Of a stretch of 64,000 bases of DNA, positions 53,645 through 64,000 are shown piece after piece. The DNA is from Camellia lanceoleosa (lineage: Eukaryota > Streptophyta > Magnoliopsida > Ericales > Theaceae). Position 1 is the stretch's first letter; each line of letters starts with the position of its first letter. Where the stretch lies: NCBI GenBank assembly GCA_025200525.1, contig CM045762.1, positions 22,479,374-22,543,373 on the forward strand. Direction: 5' to 3'. A model generated the notes under the pieces. The model was not told the origin of the DNA. It saw nothing but the letters and a program-made list of their open reading frames with translations, and made no database searches. Position numbers and translations under genes: made by a program.

Positions 53645-53803
53645 TGTTGTGTTTGGTTGGAGGATTTGAGAAGGGATTTGGAAAGGGAAAGAGAAAAGGT
53701 GTGTGAAACTATGTGAAATATATACTTGTTTTATTCACATTTCACCTACCTTTTCTATTTCCCTTTCCAAATCCCTCTTCAAATCCTCCAACTAAACACA
53801 GCA
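53645..53803. mobile_element. 159-bp MITE with TAA target duplication
   Basis: Nearly the whole length folds back. The left end TGTTGTGTTTGGTTGGAGGA and the reverse-complemented right end TGCTGTGTTTAGTTGGAGGA match, and aagggatttggaaagggaaa is mirrored. TAA flanks both ends (53642-53644 and 53804-53806), as for Tourist/Harbinger-type MITEs. Confidence 0.85.
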
Positions 53804-53906
53804 TAAACGAATCTCAAGAGGTGTATTTGTAAATCCTGTTTATTTCAAATAATATTTCCCACAATGTAGGTTTGATTCTATTTACACACCTCACCTAGTC
53901 TTAGTA

Positions 53907-54069
53907 CCCATCATTTATATTGTTTAAATATTAAGTTTCAAATAAAATATAAATGTTTAAATATCTACCATATTTGAATATTATACTGCCCATCATTTAT
54001 ATTGTTTAAATATTAAGTTTCAAATAAAATATAAATGTTTAAATATCTACCATATTTGAATATTATACT
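53907..54069. repeat. 82-bp direct repeat, two copies
   Basis: cccatcatttatattgttta and the following sequence is repeated at 53907 and 53989 almost without change. Confidence 0.9.
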
Positions 54070-54297
54070 TTTATTTGGGAGTTGATCTCCGAACAACACA
54101 AATAATATATATTAAGATAAAATAATATATATTAAGATAAAATATGGCAATGACAAAGTTCAAAGTATATCCCAAATACTTTTCAAGGGTTGTTGTTTTC
54201 AAGTAATATTTCCCGCAATGTATGGCAATGACAAAGTTCAAAGTATATCTTATTATAATTGGATTCATAATAACCAAAATTTGAAATAAGAGAATAA

Positions 54298-55075
54298 CAT
54301 TTCGGAAAGGAAGCAGCTTGTTTCCAGTCCAAGATCAGATTGAGCGGTGTTATTGGGCCAGTGGGTGCCCGTCACGGGTCTCGTTTTGATAATCTGAACC
54401 GTTCAATGTATAGAACTCATTGAGTACTATATATTTGTAAAAAATCAAGTTGATCAAATATCGATAGCTATGTAATCAAATCAACTTTTTGTCAACCATT
54501 AATTTGTTCACCGTCCATTTTTTTTATATACAAAATTGATTTGATCACATAACTATCGATATCCGATCAACATGATTTTTTACAAGAATATAGCACTCAA
54601 TGAATTCTACACATTGAACAGTTCAGATTATCAAAATGTGACTAATAGTGGGACCCCACAAGCAAGGACGAAACCAGGATTTTATTACCGGAGGGGCCGG
54701 GAAAAAAAAAATCACCAAATACACAAACACACATGCATGTACAATATGATATATAAATTATATATACATAGAAAAAAAATTAAATACCATAGAAGCAATT
54801 TCTTATAGGATGAAGAAATTTTTTTTGGTGCAAAATAGAAAAAGAAGGCAAAATGGTAGAACAATAAGATATGAATTTTCTTATACTAGGGGGCTATTTT
54901 ATGTATAAAATGATATATATACTTTTAAAGTATTATGACAAATAGTATTTTTCACACAAACAAGGGGGCCATGGCCCCTCATAATCTTCTCCTAATTCCA
55001 TCCCTGCCCACAGGCCCAACAGTATCTTCTAGTCCGATCTCAGACTGGAAGAAAACTGCTCCCTTTGGAAAAATG
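54298..55075. mobile_element. Foldback MITE interrupted by an hAT MITE
   Basis: The left arm (ggaaaggaagcagcttgttt, ttgggccagtggg, TTTTGATAATCTGAAC, TTCAATG) is mirrored by the right arm (CATTGAACAGTTCAGATTAT, cccacaggcccaacag, ccagtctgagatcgg in complement). The arms meet near 54510 around aaatcaactttttgtcaacc. Without the 344-bp hAT MITE in its right arm the element is about 430 bp. No coding region. Confidence 0.75.
54663..55006. mobile_element. hAT-type MITE nested in the foldback element
   Basis: Ends CAAGGACGAAACCAGGATTT and, reverse complemented, CAGGGATGGAATTAGGAGAA, each followed by a GGGGCC word. Flanks CCCACAAG and CCCACAGG form an 8-bp target duplication with one change. Confidence 0.75.
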
Positions 55076-56249
55076 TAAAATCACTTACCAAAAATTCTTG
55101 TTTAGTTTACATTGATTTTCTTAAATTGATTCTTTTTTTATTTTGATTAATTTTAAAAATATTTTAATAAATTTTTTTATTTTTTAAATGCACCTATTCT
55201 AGATACAGTTAAAAAATATAATATCCGTAAAAAAACAATTAAAAAAATTCGCTAAATATTAAAAAAAAATGCAAAAACACAGTACATTTTCATATTATTG
55301 TGTATTTATTGATTTTTAAAATTTTTCAAAAATATACATTTTTTTAGGTACATCTACAAAAGTAAAAAATTTCTTAAAATATTTTAAAAACTTACTAAAA
55401 AAAATAATAATAATTTTTAAAAAATCAATCAAAACCGAACAAGTTTGGGTCCTACTGCTTCATAGCTGATGCATTATATTTTGAAAATTCAAGGTGATCA
55501 TAATTGAACAATATTGCTCTGATAAAAACAATATTTACCCCCAAACCGTGGCCATTAATAATAACAAATTGCTTCTGGAATACGGTGAAGCTCATATCAT
55601 GCAAATCTACCAAGAGACTAAAAATCTATTTCTGCAGAAAATTATAACGCAAAATAAGCTTTGACAAATGGCTTTGCCAAAAATAAATTAAGGGTTCGTT
55701 TGGAAATTAGTCTTTCTAGTATTTTTTTTTTAATTTTTATTAAAAAACGTAAAAATAAATAAATAAATAAATTGACTTTTATAATGACTTTTTAACTCAA
55801 ATATTATCTTCCAAAACGAGACCTAAGAAACATGATTGTAAACATAAAGGAATAATGGTGTAAGTAATTGATTTAGCCTTATTGCTTGGTTTTCTTAAAA
55901 GGAAAATGGTTTGGTCCTCCACAAAGGGGGCACCCTCACAACCCTCTCTCTCTCTCTGATTGGTCAATTTTTATTTATTTATTTATTTTTTAATCACCAA
56001 CCCTTATGTATATGTGGGGAATGATAGGAGTGGTAATTAGAGAAAGTCTCAATCACTTCCCTTCTTTAAAAAAAGCGAGACAAATTTTAAAAACTTCCAA
56101 ACTAGATTTTTATAGTATATCTTAAAAATATTCCAACGCGGCCACTCCCACTACATGCTACTGCCTCCGCCCACTTTCAATTGCCCCAACGCGGGTCTCC
56201 GCGATCATCCACATCTCTTATCATCAATTTCGTCAGCTCATTAAACATG

Positions 56250-56291
<42 letters not shown>

Positions 56292-57770
56292 GTTTTGAAT
56301 ATATTTGTGCTTATCAAAAAAGTTTTTTGCTTTTATTTTTAATTTTAAAAAATACTTCTTGTTTTACGTCTACAAAAAATTAAAAAATTAATAATGTTAT
56401 GAAATACTAATCTAAAAGTGTTGCCATAAAAGCTATAAAGGATGGATCCTCGTAAACACTAAACACTAACAACTAAAGTTATTTTTGATATTTCATGATT
56501 GTATTATATTACTCTAATATGTACTTATAATTGGACTGTCGCATTTCTCAATCATGTATTGTAATTCTTTCAAATTATAGTGAAATCACAATGATGATGG
56601 CCATAACTTTATTTTGGAATAAACAACATAAATCTTTGTATTCTTTGTGTTTGATTTATATAATCATTTTATTTATATTTGTATTTCATGTCTTTTTAAA
56701 CCTAGTTAAAGTGTATCAATTCTTTCATCTTCTTTTTTGGTTGGAAAAAAATGTCAATTCTTACCGTGTTGCATGATGACTTATTCTGACCTATCACTGT
56801 CAAATTACCTCTTGTACAAGGTTTAATTATCAAAACAGAAATGATACATCCCTCTAATTTTGAAACTCTAAATAGAGCTTTAATGACTTGGCAATAAAAA
56901 ATAAAAAATAAAAAAAAAACACGACACAAGTATCACATCATTGTGGCACCCGCACACAATTAGAGCTCTACAATTAGAGTTCCCAATCTTTTTTTATTAT
57001 CAAAAATATATATATATATATATATTAAACAAAACGTTTTAAAAAGATATTTTTTATCTAAACAAATAGAACGTTAATGTCATGCTGATAATAGACTATT
57101 CAACATTCATACCCCATAGTTGAAGGTTCCAAGTCTTGGGTCATCGATTAAGAAAAATCTACCTAAGGAACAAATTTAGGGAATTTTATTGACGAAAAGG
57201 AAAGGATCAACATTTAGAGGACTTCAATTTTTCTACTATTTCTACCTATATTTTATATTTGAAATGAATCTAACGACAAATATAGAACTAGAGCCATTAA
57301 ACAAGTTGAATAACAATTTATTTAAATTTAATTTAAAATTTGAATAAATTTTAAAACGTATTGATTGAAAGAAGATATGCTTCATATATTAATTGACTGA
57401 AATCAGATTTTGTTGTAAATTTAAATTTTAAAACAAGCGAAAAAGTCATGTATATACTTTGAAAATGAATCATATATTATAAATTTAATTTTACTGTAAT
57501 ATGTATCATACTTCCAATAAATTCTATCAATACATTTTTAATAACTAAATTGACAGCCCAATGGTTAAGCAAGTGAACTTTTGAGTGAGTATTAAAATTG
57601 AACATTTTTGAATTCAACTCTCCTATAATTTGCAAGTACTAGTAAATATTCCAAAATATATTTTACAGAAGTTTGTCTAGAAAGATCTAACTTAAAAATG
57701 TTTCACATAATTATATATAAAAAAATAAAAAAAATAAAAAGGGAAGAAGAAGAAGAAGTCTAATGAGTAG
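55076..57770. other. AT-rich intergenic stretch
   Basis: No gene recognised. It contains a likely short MITE at about 55690-55830 (gggttcgtttggaa facing ttccaaaacgagacc), an (ATT)n microsatellite at 56250-56289 and an (AT)n run at 57007-57024. Confidence 0.55.
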
Positions 57771-58029
57771 TGCTAAAAGTTGTGCTGATGACTCACTGGT
57801 CTGATCGAGCTGCTTGAGCTGATCACCCAACCCATTGCTGAGTCCTCGTGAATGGGTTGGACCGATCCAAGCTCCTCAAGCCCACCGATAACCTCGCAAA
57901 CAAGTTCAATCGAACGGGTAGTCCTCACAATCCTCCTGTGTGAATTAGAGAAGGTGATGGACGTAAAATGTAGAGAGAGAGAGAGAGATAGGAGATGAAA
58001 ACTTAACATTCTTCTTGTCTTCGAGCTTT

Positions 58030-58040
58030 GCTTATATCCT
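58030..58040 (-). promoter_or_regulatory. Putative LTR TATA box
   Basis: AAAGGATATAAGCAAAGC on the minus strand, followed by TCTCTCTCTCTCT about 60 bases on. Confidence 0.45.
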
Positions 58041-58440
58041 TTTGTAATCATTTCGCCTCGCCGAAGCTTGTGCCGTCATTCGCCCTGCTCAGTGAGGGGG
58101 CGCCATTCCTACCGAGAGGGGTTGTCGCAATAAATGCGGTGATGGGTTGCATTAATGGTGATGTGTCAGGCAATAACTTTGCAGATCTTTTGTCTCACGA
58201 CATGGCTCGCTTTGCACCCGCCACGTGTCCGAAAGCATCATTGGCCTTCCCAAATTTCGCTTGGCCTCCAACAGGCTTGCCTCACCGACCAAGCAGTAAT
58301 GGGGTCTAGATGGTGGGCTTGGGTTTACCTATGGGCCGTGGATCTTTGTGGGCCTGTCTGGCCTACCCAACAAGAGTCCCCTATTCCCGAAAATTTTTAG
58401 TCCAACGAAGGGAATAGTGGCAATGAAGAAAACGAGTCCG

Positions 58441-58812
58441 AGCGGGAGAGGCCGACCGTGAGGTGGGCCGAGCGCGAGAGGCTGACCGTGAGGGTGGCCG
58501 AGCACGAGAGGACTACCGTGAGGGTGGCCGAGCGGGAGAGGACAACCGTGAGGGTGGCTGAGCGGGAGAGGCCGACCGTGAGGGTGGCCGAGCGCGAGGG
58601 GCCGACCGTGAGGGTGGCCGAGCGGGAGAGGCCGACCGTGAGGGTGGCCGAGCGCGAGAGGCCGACCGTGAGGGTGGCCGAGCGCGAGAGGCCGACCGTG
58701 AGGGTGGCCGAGCACGAGAGGCCGACCGTGAGGGTGGCCGAGCGCGAGAGGCCGACCGTGAGGGTGGCCGAGCACAAGAGGCTGACCGTGAGGGTGGTCG
58801 AGCGGAAGGGCA
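58441..58812. repeat. 30-bp minisatellite, about twelve copies
   Basis: The unit gccgaccgtgagggtggccg plus agcgcgagag repeats in exact 30-bp register with few substitutions. As 30 is a multiple of three and no stops occur, three frames stay open through it (decapeptides RPTVRVAERE on plus, GRPLALGHPH and TVGLSRSATL on minus). Confidence 0.95.
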
Positions 58813-59196
58813 CGGGGCTCAAGAGGCGGCGTGTCACGGGGCGATTTGAAGTGGGAAGGACAAGGTGAGGCGGTCGGTCATCTGGGCCATACACGTGGCG
58901 AAATTTTGGGGGAGGGGAAAGGTCAACCGTTAGATGAGGAGTGAAACGTCAGGGCATTATTATGGGCATTGATGGTACAGTTTTGGCGGATGATTTGAAA
59001 AGTTTTTCAAATCGCGAAAATTAACTTGGACCCTTGGAATACGGTAAACCGTGGGCCTTTGGGATCATTCGATTTACTTACTTCTTTACACAAACCGAAA
59101 ATATTCGGTATCAATTCGCCGTGGCTCACGATACCCCATTAAAACATACGTGATTTTACGAACTGCATCGAAGCTATTCGCAAACACCGCCTAGAA

Positions 59197-61535
59197 ATGG
59201 CTAACGAAGAGACCGCAATTGTCGTGGTAGATCCATTGGGGATGACGGCGGAGGAATTAGCCACAAGACAAGACGGAGAGGGTGGGGAATCGACGGCGGC
59301 GTTCTGGTTCCACCTTGGTGGCGACTCCGACGCCGATTAGTGAGGTGGGGCGGATCATTGGCACACAAAGCGGACAAATCGACGCAGAATCGAGGCGGAG
59401 TTGGAAGCTATCCGCGAAAGTACCAGATTCCGGCGTGGAGTTCTTTGCCAACATCCACGGAGAGGCCATCGGACAGCGAGCGAGGAGTTCTCCTTATACG
59501 AGGAGGCTCAAGGGGGACCGTCGCCGCCTCGAATAGTGGTGGGCGTGCTCAACCACTGGAAGTAGCGCCGGCGATTGATGCCCAACGCGTGGAAAATTGT
59601 GCTGGCCTGTGCGAGTTCGTGGGGGAAGCCGAATGAGAGCAGCGGGATGGCAGTGGAGGAGTTCTACGCTTGCTACAAAGCCTCGGTCAAAGAAACGTGG
59701 GTCACACTTGGTGATGGCGGGAAGGTGGTGGTGGTCTGCGCCACGTCGATTAAGGGTTGGCGTACGCGGTGGTTCTATGTTTCTGGCAACGGAGGGGTTG
59801 GGGTGCGCACCATTTGGAAGGTGCCAATCAAGACGGTGGAGGCAAAGTTGGGGGCTGAGGCGGAGGAGAGGGTGAAAAGGGTGAAAGAATTGAGGGAAAA
59901 GGAGAAAGTTAGATGGGACGAGCTTGTGCAAAGTCTGCGTTGTTTGAGGCAAAGGCTGGGTCATGAGCCGGGGAGGAGATCTGGACCGAGCGAGTTGGAG
60001 GCAAGAAGGAAGCGCAGGAGGCCGAGGATCAAGCCCTTCTTGCAGGCTGCTAGGTTCCAGAGAGCTCGGACTCCACGACCGCAAACCAATTCGAAGGAGA
60101 GGATCAGCCTCGGCCAAAACCGTTGGGAGGAAAGGACTTGAGTACTTTTGAACGCGGAGGGCCTATGGATCCTCTAAAGGAGAAGGCCGAAAAGAGGAGA
60201 AGCTCAAGAGAAAAGAAAGAAGAAGAGTGCCTCGAAGGAGGCAGCAGAGCAGCCTGGGCCCAAGAAGTTGAAGGAGACCCCGGTTGCGGTGGAGACTCTG
60301 CCAAAGATACCCAGTAGTTGGGGTCACTCCTACACCGGAGGCTACGAAGGTCGCCTAACGATGCAAGTAGGAGTTGGGCCGACCTGCAACGAGCCAAGTG
60401 GGAGAGCAGATCCAGAGGGTCGCACCTGGAAGGAGGAGTTGGTCCAGGGCGGCCATTTATCATGCACGCGTCTTTGTGGCGGGAAGCGGAGGAAGAGATC
60501 GGCCAGTGGGCGCACCGCTGGTTAAGATTGTGGAAGAAATCGCTCTGCGATCGCCTCTGGGTTCAACGAGGCCGACTGTTCGGGGTTATGCTCGCCCAAA
60601 TGGAGGTAACTACCCTAGCAGGACTCTCTTGAGAAAGGCGACCAAGGTGAAGACCGAATGTAAGGCGAGAGCTAGCCAAATCAAAAAGGATAGTGCAGAG
60701 TGGAAAGCGCCCATCTTTGGCCAAGCAGTCAAAGCGGATCTAGAGAACACACGCTGTCGGGTGGTGTCACTGGAATTCCAACTCTCTGGAGAGCAAAAGA
60801 AGGTGGAAGAGGCCGAAAGAGCATGCGCCGTGGCAGTCGATCGGCATAAGGAGGCCATGAGCAACAACGAAGAGCTCGTTAGGCAAAAGGACGAGGCAGA
60901 TGCTAAGGTGGAGGCTCTGCAGAAGGCGTTGGAGGATGAGCAGGCCAAGACAGAGGAAGAGAAGGTGAAACTGAGGAGGGAGTTGGAAGTGGAGAGTGAA
61001 AGGGCGAGGGCGGAGAGGGAGAGCCTAAGGAAGGAGGTGGAGGAGGAGAAGATGAAATTGGCTGCTGAGGGGGAGGCGTGGAAGAGAGAGCTGGAGGCTG
61101 AGAGGGCCAAGGCTGCAGCTGAGAAGGAGGCCCTACAAAGTGAGCTTACGAAGAAGAGGCGAGGAGCCTCGGAAGGCGACCTACCACGATCTTTGTGTTC
61201 TTGTTGTTACTCAATTCAAAGGGTCTCTGAGTTCAGATGGTCATTGATGCAGCCGCTTGCCAGCCTGGCAAGGGAAGAGTCTGGGGGGGCTGGCCCATCA
61301 CAGCATTTACAGTGAAGGAAGATCAGAGTCTGAAGTTATAGAGAGCTTCAACGATCGATTTTTATAAGCATGAAATGGCGAGTTACGGGGACAACGGGTG
61401 GAGAATGTTCAAACGAAGGTCAAGAGCTTCCCGAGCTTGACTTGAGGGTAGTGGTTGAAGAAGATGGCGTAGCCTGCACCCCCGGATGAGGGGGTTGAAG
61501 AGGCTGACCTCATTTCGAGCGAGGAGGAGGAGTGA
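59197..61535 (+). pseudogene. Antisense ORF of a Tat-type element: putative gypsy-type (Transposase_28-like) domain plus coiled coil
   Basis: Starts at ATG 59197 (MANEETAIVVVDPLGMTAEE). The N-terminal domain continues over several frame shifts at 59330-59575 and includes PNAWKIVLACAS, the EEFYACYKAS word and IKGWRTRWFYVSGNGG (59578-59790), which resemble the plant putative-gypsy-type transposon domain (Transposase_28, PF04195). After a charged linker with more frame changes, 60660-61180 encodes a long heptad-rich coiled coil (such as EEKVKLRRELEVESERARAE). The tail, with another frameshift near 61230-61480, ends in an acidic SSEEEE at 61535, followed by an AATAAA at 61667-61672. It runs opposite to pol (63139-64000), the arrangement known for extra antisense ORFs between pol and 3' LTR in Tat elements such as Grande and Retand. 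Function unknown. Confidence 0.65.
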
Positions 61536-61794
61536 TCTTCATAATAAGTAGACTTAGGAGTTTTTGTTTCCTCCTTGTATACATCTTTTTGTTTCGTTTT
61601 GTTTTGTTTTTTTTTTTTTTTTTTTTTTTGAAAGGGATGTAAGTAATTTGTAAACACATTGTTGAATGAATAAAACGGGGCATTTATGGTTGGAGTTGAT
61701 GATTCTAGTATATTTCCTCTTATATTGGTTTGGTCTTGGTTTATTTTTCTTGTGATTATTTTGTGTACTGATGTGTTCAGCGAATGCTTGCATC

Positions 61795-62030
61795 TTAAAA
61801 ACATGACTTAGTGTCAAATTACTTTAAAAAGGTATACTGGAATGTGAAGTTGAAGATGTAATTTGCAAATGAAATATGGGCAGACCTCTTTAAAATATTG
61901 ACTAAGTGTCAAATTACCTTGAAAAGGTAGGCTGAAATGTAATGTTGAAGATGTGATTTGCAAATGGAATTTGGGAAAACATCTTTAAAATATGACTAAG
62001 TGTCAAAGTATGTTGAAATTGTGGTTAAGC
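61795..62030. repeat. About 105-bp tandem repeat, a little over two copies
   Basis: The phrase tgactaagtgtcaaattacc recurs at about 61803, 61903 and 61996, with gatgtaatttgcaaatgaaa between. Confidence 0.8.
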
Positions 62031-62059
62031 GTCAGACCATGACTGAGTGTTTTGTTTTA

Positions 62060-63013
62060 TGAGCCTTCATTCATAGGTCTGACTGGGGCGTGTGAAAATG
62101 CTCAGGTCTGGCTGAGGCTTTTGAAAGTGCTCAGGTCTGGCTGAGGCTTTTGAAGGTGCTCAGGTCGGACTAAGGCTTTGAGTGCTCGGTCTGGCCGAGG
62201 CTTTTGAAGGTGCTCAGGTCGGGCTGAGGCTTTGAGTGCTCGGTCTGGCCGAGGCTTTTGAAGGTGCTCAGGTCTGGCTGAGGCTTTGAAGGTCTTTCAG
62301 TCTCGCTAAGGCTTTGAGTGCTCGGTCTGCCGAGGCTTTTGAAAGTCTCAGTCTGGTGAGGCTTTGAGTGCTCGGCCTGGAGGCTTTGAAGGTGCTCAGT
62401 CGGATGAGGGTTTGAGTCTCGGTCTGCCGAGGCTTTTGAAAGTGCTCAGGCGGTGAGGCTTTGAGTCTTCGGTCCGCCGAGGCTTTGAAGGTGCTCGGTC
62501 TGGTGAGGCTTTTGAAAGTGCTTTCAGTCTGGTGAGGCTTTGAGTGCTTCAGTCTGGAGGCTTTGAAGGTGCTCAGTCTGTGAGGCTTTGAGTGCTCGGT
62601 CTGGCCGAGGCTTTTGAAGGTGCTCAGTTTGGTGAGGCTTTGAGTCTTTCGGGCCGAGGCTTTGAAGGTGCTCAGTCTGGCCGAGGCTTTGAGTCTTTCG
62701 GTCTGTGAGGCTTTGAAAGTGCTCAGTCTGGTGAGGCTTTGAGTGCCTCGGTCTGCCGAGGCTTTGAAGGTGCTCAGTCTGGTGAGGCTTTGAGTGCCTT
62801 CGGTCTGGAGGCTTTGAAGGTGCTCAGTCTGGCTGAGGCTTTGAGTGCTCAGGTCTGGCTGAGGCTTTGAGTGCTCGGTCTAGCCGAGGCTTTTGAAGGT
62901 GCTCAGGTCTGGCTGAGGCTTTTGAAAGTGCTCAGGTCTGGCTGAGGCTTTGAGTGCTCGATCTGGCCGAGGCTTTTGAAGGTGCTCAGGTCTGGCTGAG
63001 GCTTTGAGTGCTG
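62060..63013. repeat. About 30-bp minisatellite, roughly thirty copies
   Basis: Units of ggtctggctgaggcttttga plus aggtgctca, alternating with a form ending gagtgctc. Unit length varies between about 24 and 31 bp through small deletions. It lies between the pol end and the antisense ORF. Confidence 0.93.
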
Positions 63014-63138
63014 CAAATAGAGGTTTCATGGAAGCTACATTCAGACAGTTGAATTATAGAAAGTGGGAACTCCAGTCGATATTTGTATTATATGCTGAAA
63101 AAAAAATACAATAATTTTGACAATACAAAAGTAAGGAC

Positions 63139-64000
63139 TCATTGGTAGTAACGCTTCAGATGTTCAGCATTCCAGAGATGGGGAAGGTCTCGGCCATCCA
63201 TGTCTTGAAGTCGGTAAGTGCCTGGCCGTGGTCGGGCTTTCACCACGTAGGGCCCCTCCCATTTGGCTGCCAATTTGCCCTCGGTTGGATTCTTTGTGGC
63301 AAGAGTTGCTTCTCTCAAGACAAGGTCGCCAATGGAGAACTCCCGCGGTCGGACTCTGCGGTTGTAGTGTGCTCTCATTTTCTGCACGAGGCCAATCGGC
63401 AGCGATCTCTCGAGCTCCTCAATGAGATCCAGTGCCTTTCGGCAAGTTCTTGGTTGGCGAGATCTCGATGTAGGACCTGGGGGTGGGCACCGACTTCTCT
63501 GAGAATGACCGCCTCGGCCCAGATGTTAGGCGAAAAGGGTTTCCTGAGGAGTCGAGGCGTGGTTCGATAGGCCCAGAGTACATGTGGCGATTCCTCGGCC
63601 CGAGGCCTTTAGCAGCTTCGAGCTTAGTTTTCATGATCTTCAGGAGAGAGCGGTTGGTGACCTCGACTTGGCCATTTGCTTGGGGCTGACCTGGGGAACA
63701 GGAGCATGGTTGAATTTGGAGATCTGCACAAAATTTCCGGTATCTAGCATTGTCGAACTGTTTGCCGTTGTCGGAGACGATGGCCTGAGGGATGCCAAAC
63801 CTGCAGACAATCGATTGCCAGATAAACTTGGTGGTGTTCCGTTCAGTGATTGTGGCGAGAGGTTCTGCCTCGACCCACTTGGTGAAGTAATCAATGGCAA
63901 CAATTGCGAACTTGGTCTGGCCTCGGCCAGTGGGAAGTGGACCAACCAGGTCGATACCCCATTTGGCGAACGGGTAAGGGCTGCAGAGGGAGATCAGCTC
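63139..64000 (-). pseudogene. Ty3-type pol, integrase core and C-terminal end (partial)
   Basis: Reading on the minus strand from the window edge: KWGIDLVGPLPTGRGQTKFA, then YFTKWVEAEPLATI, FGIPQAIVSDNGKQFDN and PQANGQVEVTNRSL. The two Asp and the Glu of the integrase catalytic triad are therefore present. After the LLKIMKTKLEAAKGL region the frame shifts (about 63600-63400), then a clean C-terminal stretch, MRAHYNRRVRPREFSIGDLV to KWEGPYVVKARPRPGTYRL and NAEHLKRYYQ, stops at 63139. This is the end of a gypsy polyprotein. Upstream reverse transcriptase lies beyond 64000. Broken, so not functional in this copy. Confidence 0.88.

Larger units (their letters stand above)
57778..59150 (-). mobile_element. 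Likely 3' LTR of a Tat-type Ty3 element
   Basis: Lies downstream of the minus-strand pol end and the antisense ORF, where the 3' LTR belongs. On the minus strand a TATA-like GGATATAAGC at 58039-58030 is followed by a CT-rich leader and then by a region ending near CATCAGCACA at 57781. A 30-bp minisatellite occupies 58441-58812. The left limit (TG end in minus orientation) near 59100 was not pinned down, and no second LTR is in the window to compare. Confidence 0.45.

Noticed and set aside
57773..58051. 92-codon minus-strand frame
   Set aside because: Lies across the presumed LTR TATA box and leader and has no similarity to a known protein; includes an apparent CT-rich leader.
58329..58894. 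Open frames of 136-165 codons on both strands
   Set aside because: Produced by the 30-bp minisatellite, which is open in three frames; no start context or homology.
59494..60117. 207-codon minus-strand frame
   Set aside because: Shadow of the antisense ORF on the plus strand; only the plus frame shows recognisable domain words.
60610..61110. 166-codon minus-strand Ser/Leu/Ala-rich frame
   Set aside because: Mirror of the Lys/Glu-rich coiled coil on the plus strand.

Overview
This window is nuclear DNA from a flowering plant, almost certainly a eudicot. It has AT-rich intergenic DNA, GT-AG introns, an S-domain receptor kinase with the usual seven-exon layout, and plant-type Ty3, Copia, CACTA, hAT and Mutator-like elements. 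The species cannot be told from the sequence. There is no tRNA, rRNA or prokaryotic signal. Only one protein-coding gene looks complete: a receptor-like kinase at 32224-37528 (+). Most of the rest is transposable elements, often nested, and the pseudogenes they broke.

Left part (1-23.4 kb). The edge holds three exons (minus strand) matching the C-terminal part of a Rit1-type initiator-tRNA phosphoribosyl transferase, next to one stray exon of a UAP56-type DEAD-box helicase. A small CACTA element (3984-4326) and a long minisatellite (4.3-5.2 kb) follow. From about 8.5 to 23.4 kb lies a pile of Ogre/Tat-like LTR retrotransposon pieces: a minus-strand gag with a duplicated Cys/His module, a Copia fragment, a primer-binding site, a 3.9-kb LTR, two more LTR starts in series, and a plus-strand LTR meeting them head to head at 21.2 kb.

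Middle part (23.7-42 kb). This is an S-domain receptor kinase cluster. Copy 1 (minus) is a pseudogene whose signal-peptide exon is split by a 5.2-kb LTR element with intact LTRs, primer site and CTAAG target duplication but no recognisable coding capacity. Copy 2 (plus) is complete, and lies head to head with copy 1. Copy 3 (plus) is a chain of exon remnants split by a 0.9-kb hAT-type element and a 2.4-kb long-inverted-repeat element; the latter carries an inverted kinase exon.

Right-middle part (42.5-53.0 kb). Two inverted repeats of about 70 bp enclose a 10.5-kb Mutator-like element. A FAR1-type transposase gene reads inwards from the left end and a small zf-GRF/coiled-coil/membrane protein gene reads inwards from the right end, as mudrA and mudrB do in MuDR. 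The transposase is decayed by four stops, a frameshift and a 2.2-kb LTR-like insertion. Its 3' end contains a series of five related short exons (23 codons each in four of them), three of them in an exact 176-bp tandem array.

Right end (53-64 kb). MITEs (one foldback with an hAT MITE inside it) and AT-rich DNA lead into the 3' half of a minus-strand Tat-type Ty3 element: the end of pol (integrase) at 63.1-64 kb, a 30-bp-type minisatellite, an antisense plus-strand ORF with a putative gypsy-type (Transposase_28-like) domain and coiled coil, and a likely LTR containing a second 30-bp minisatellite.
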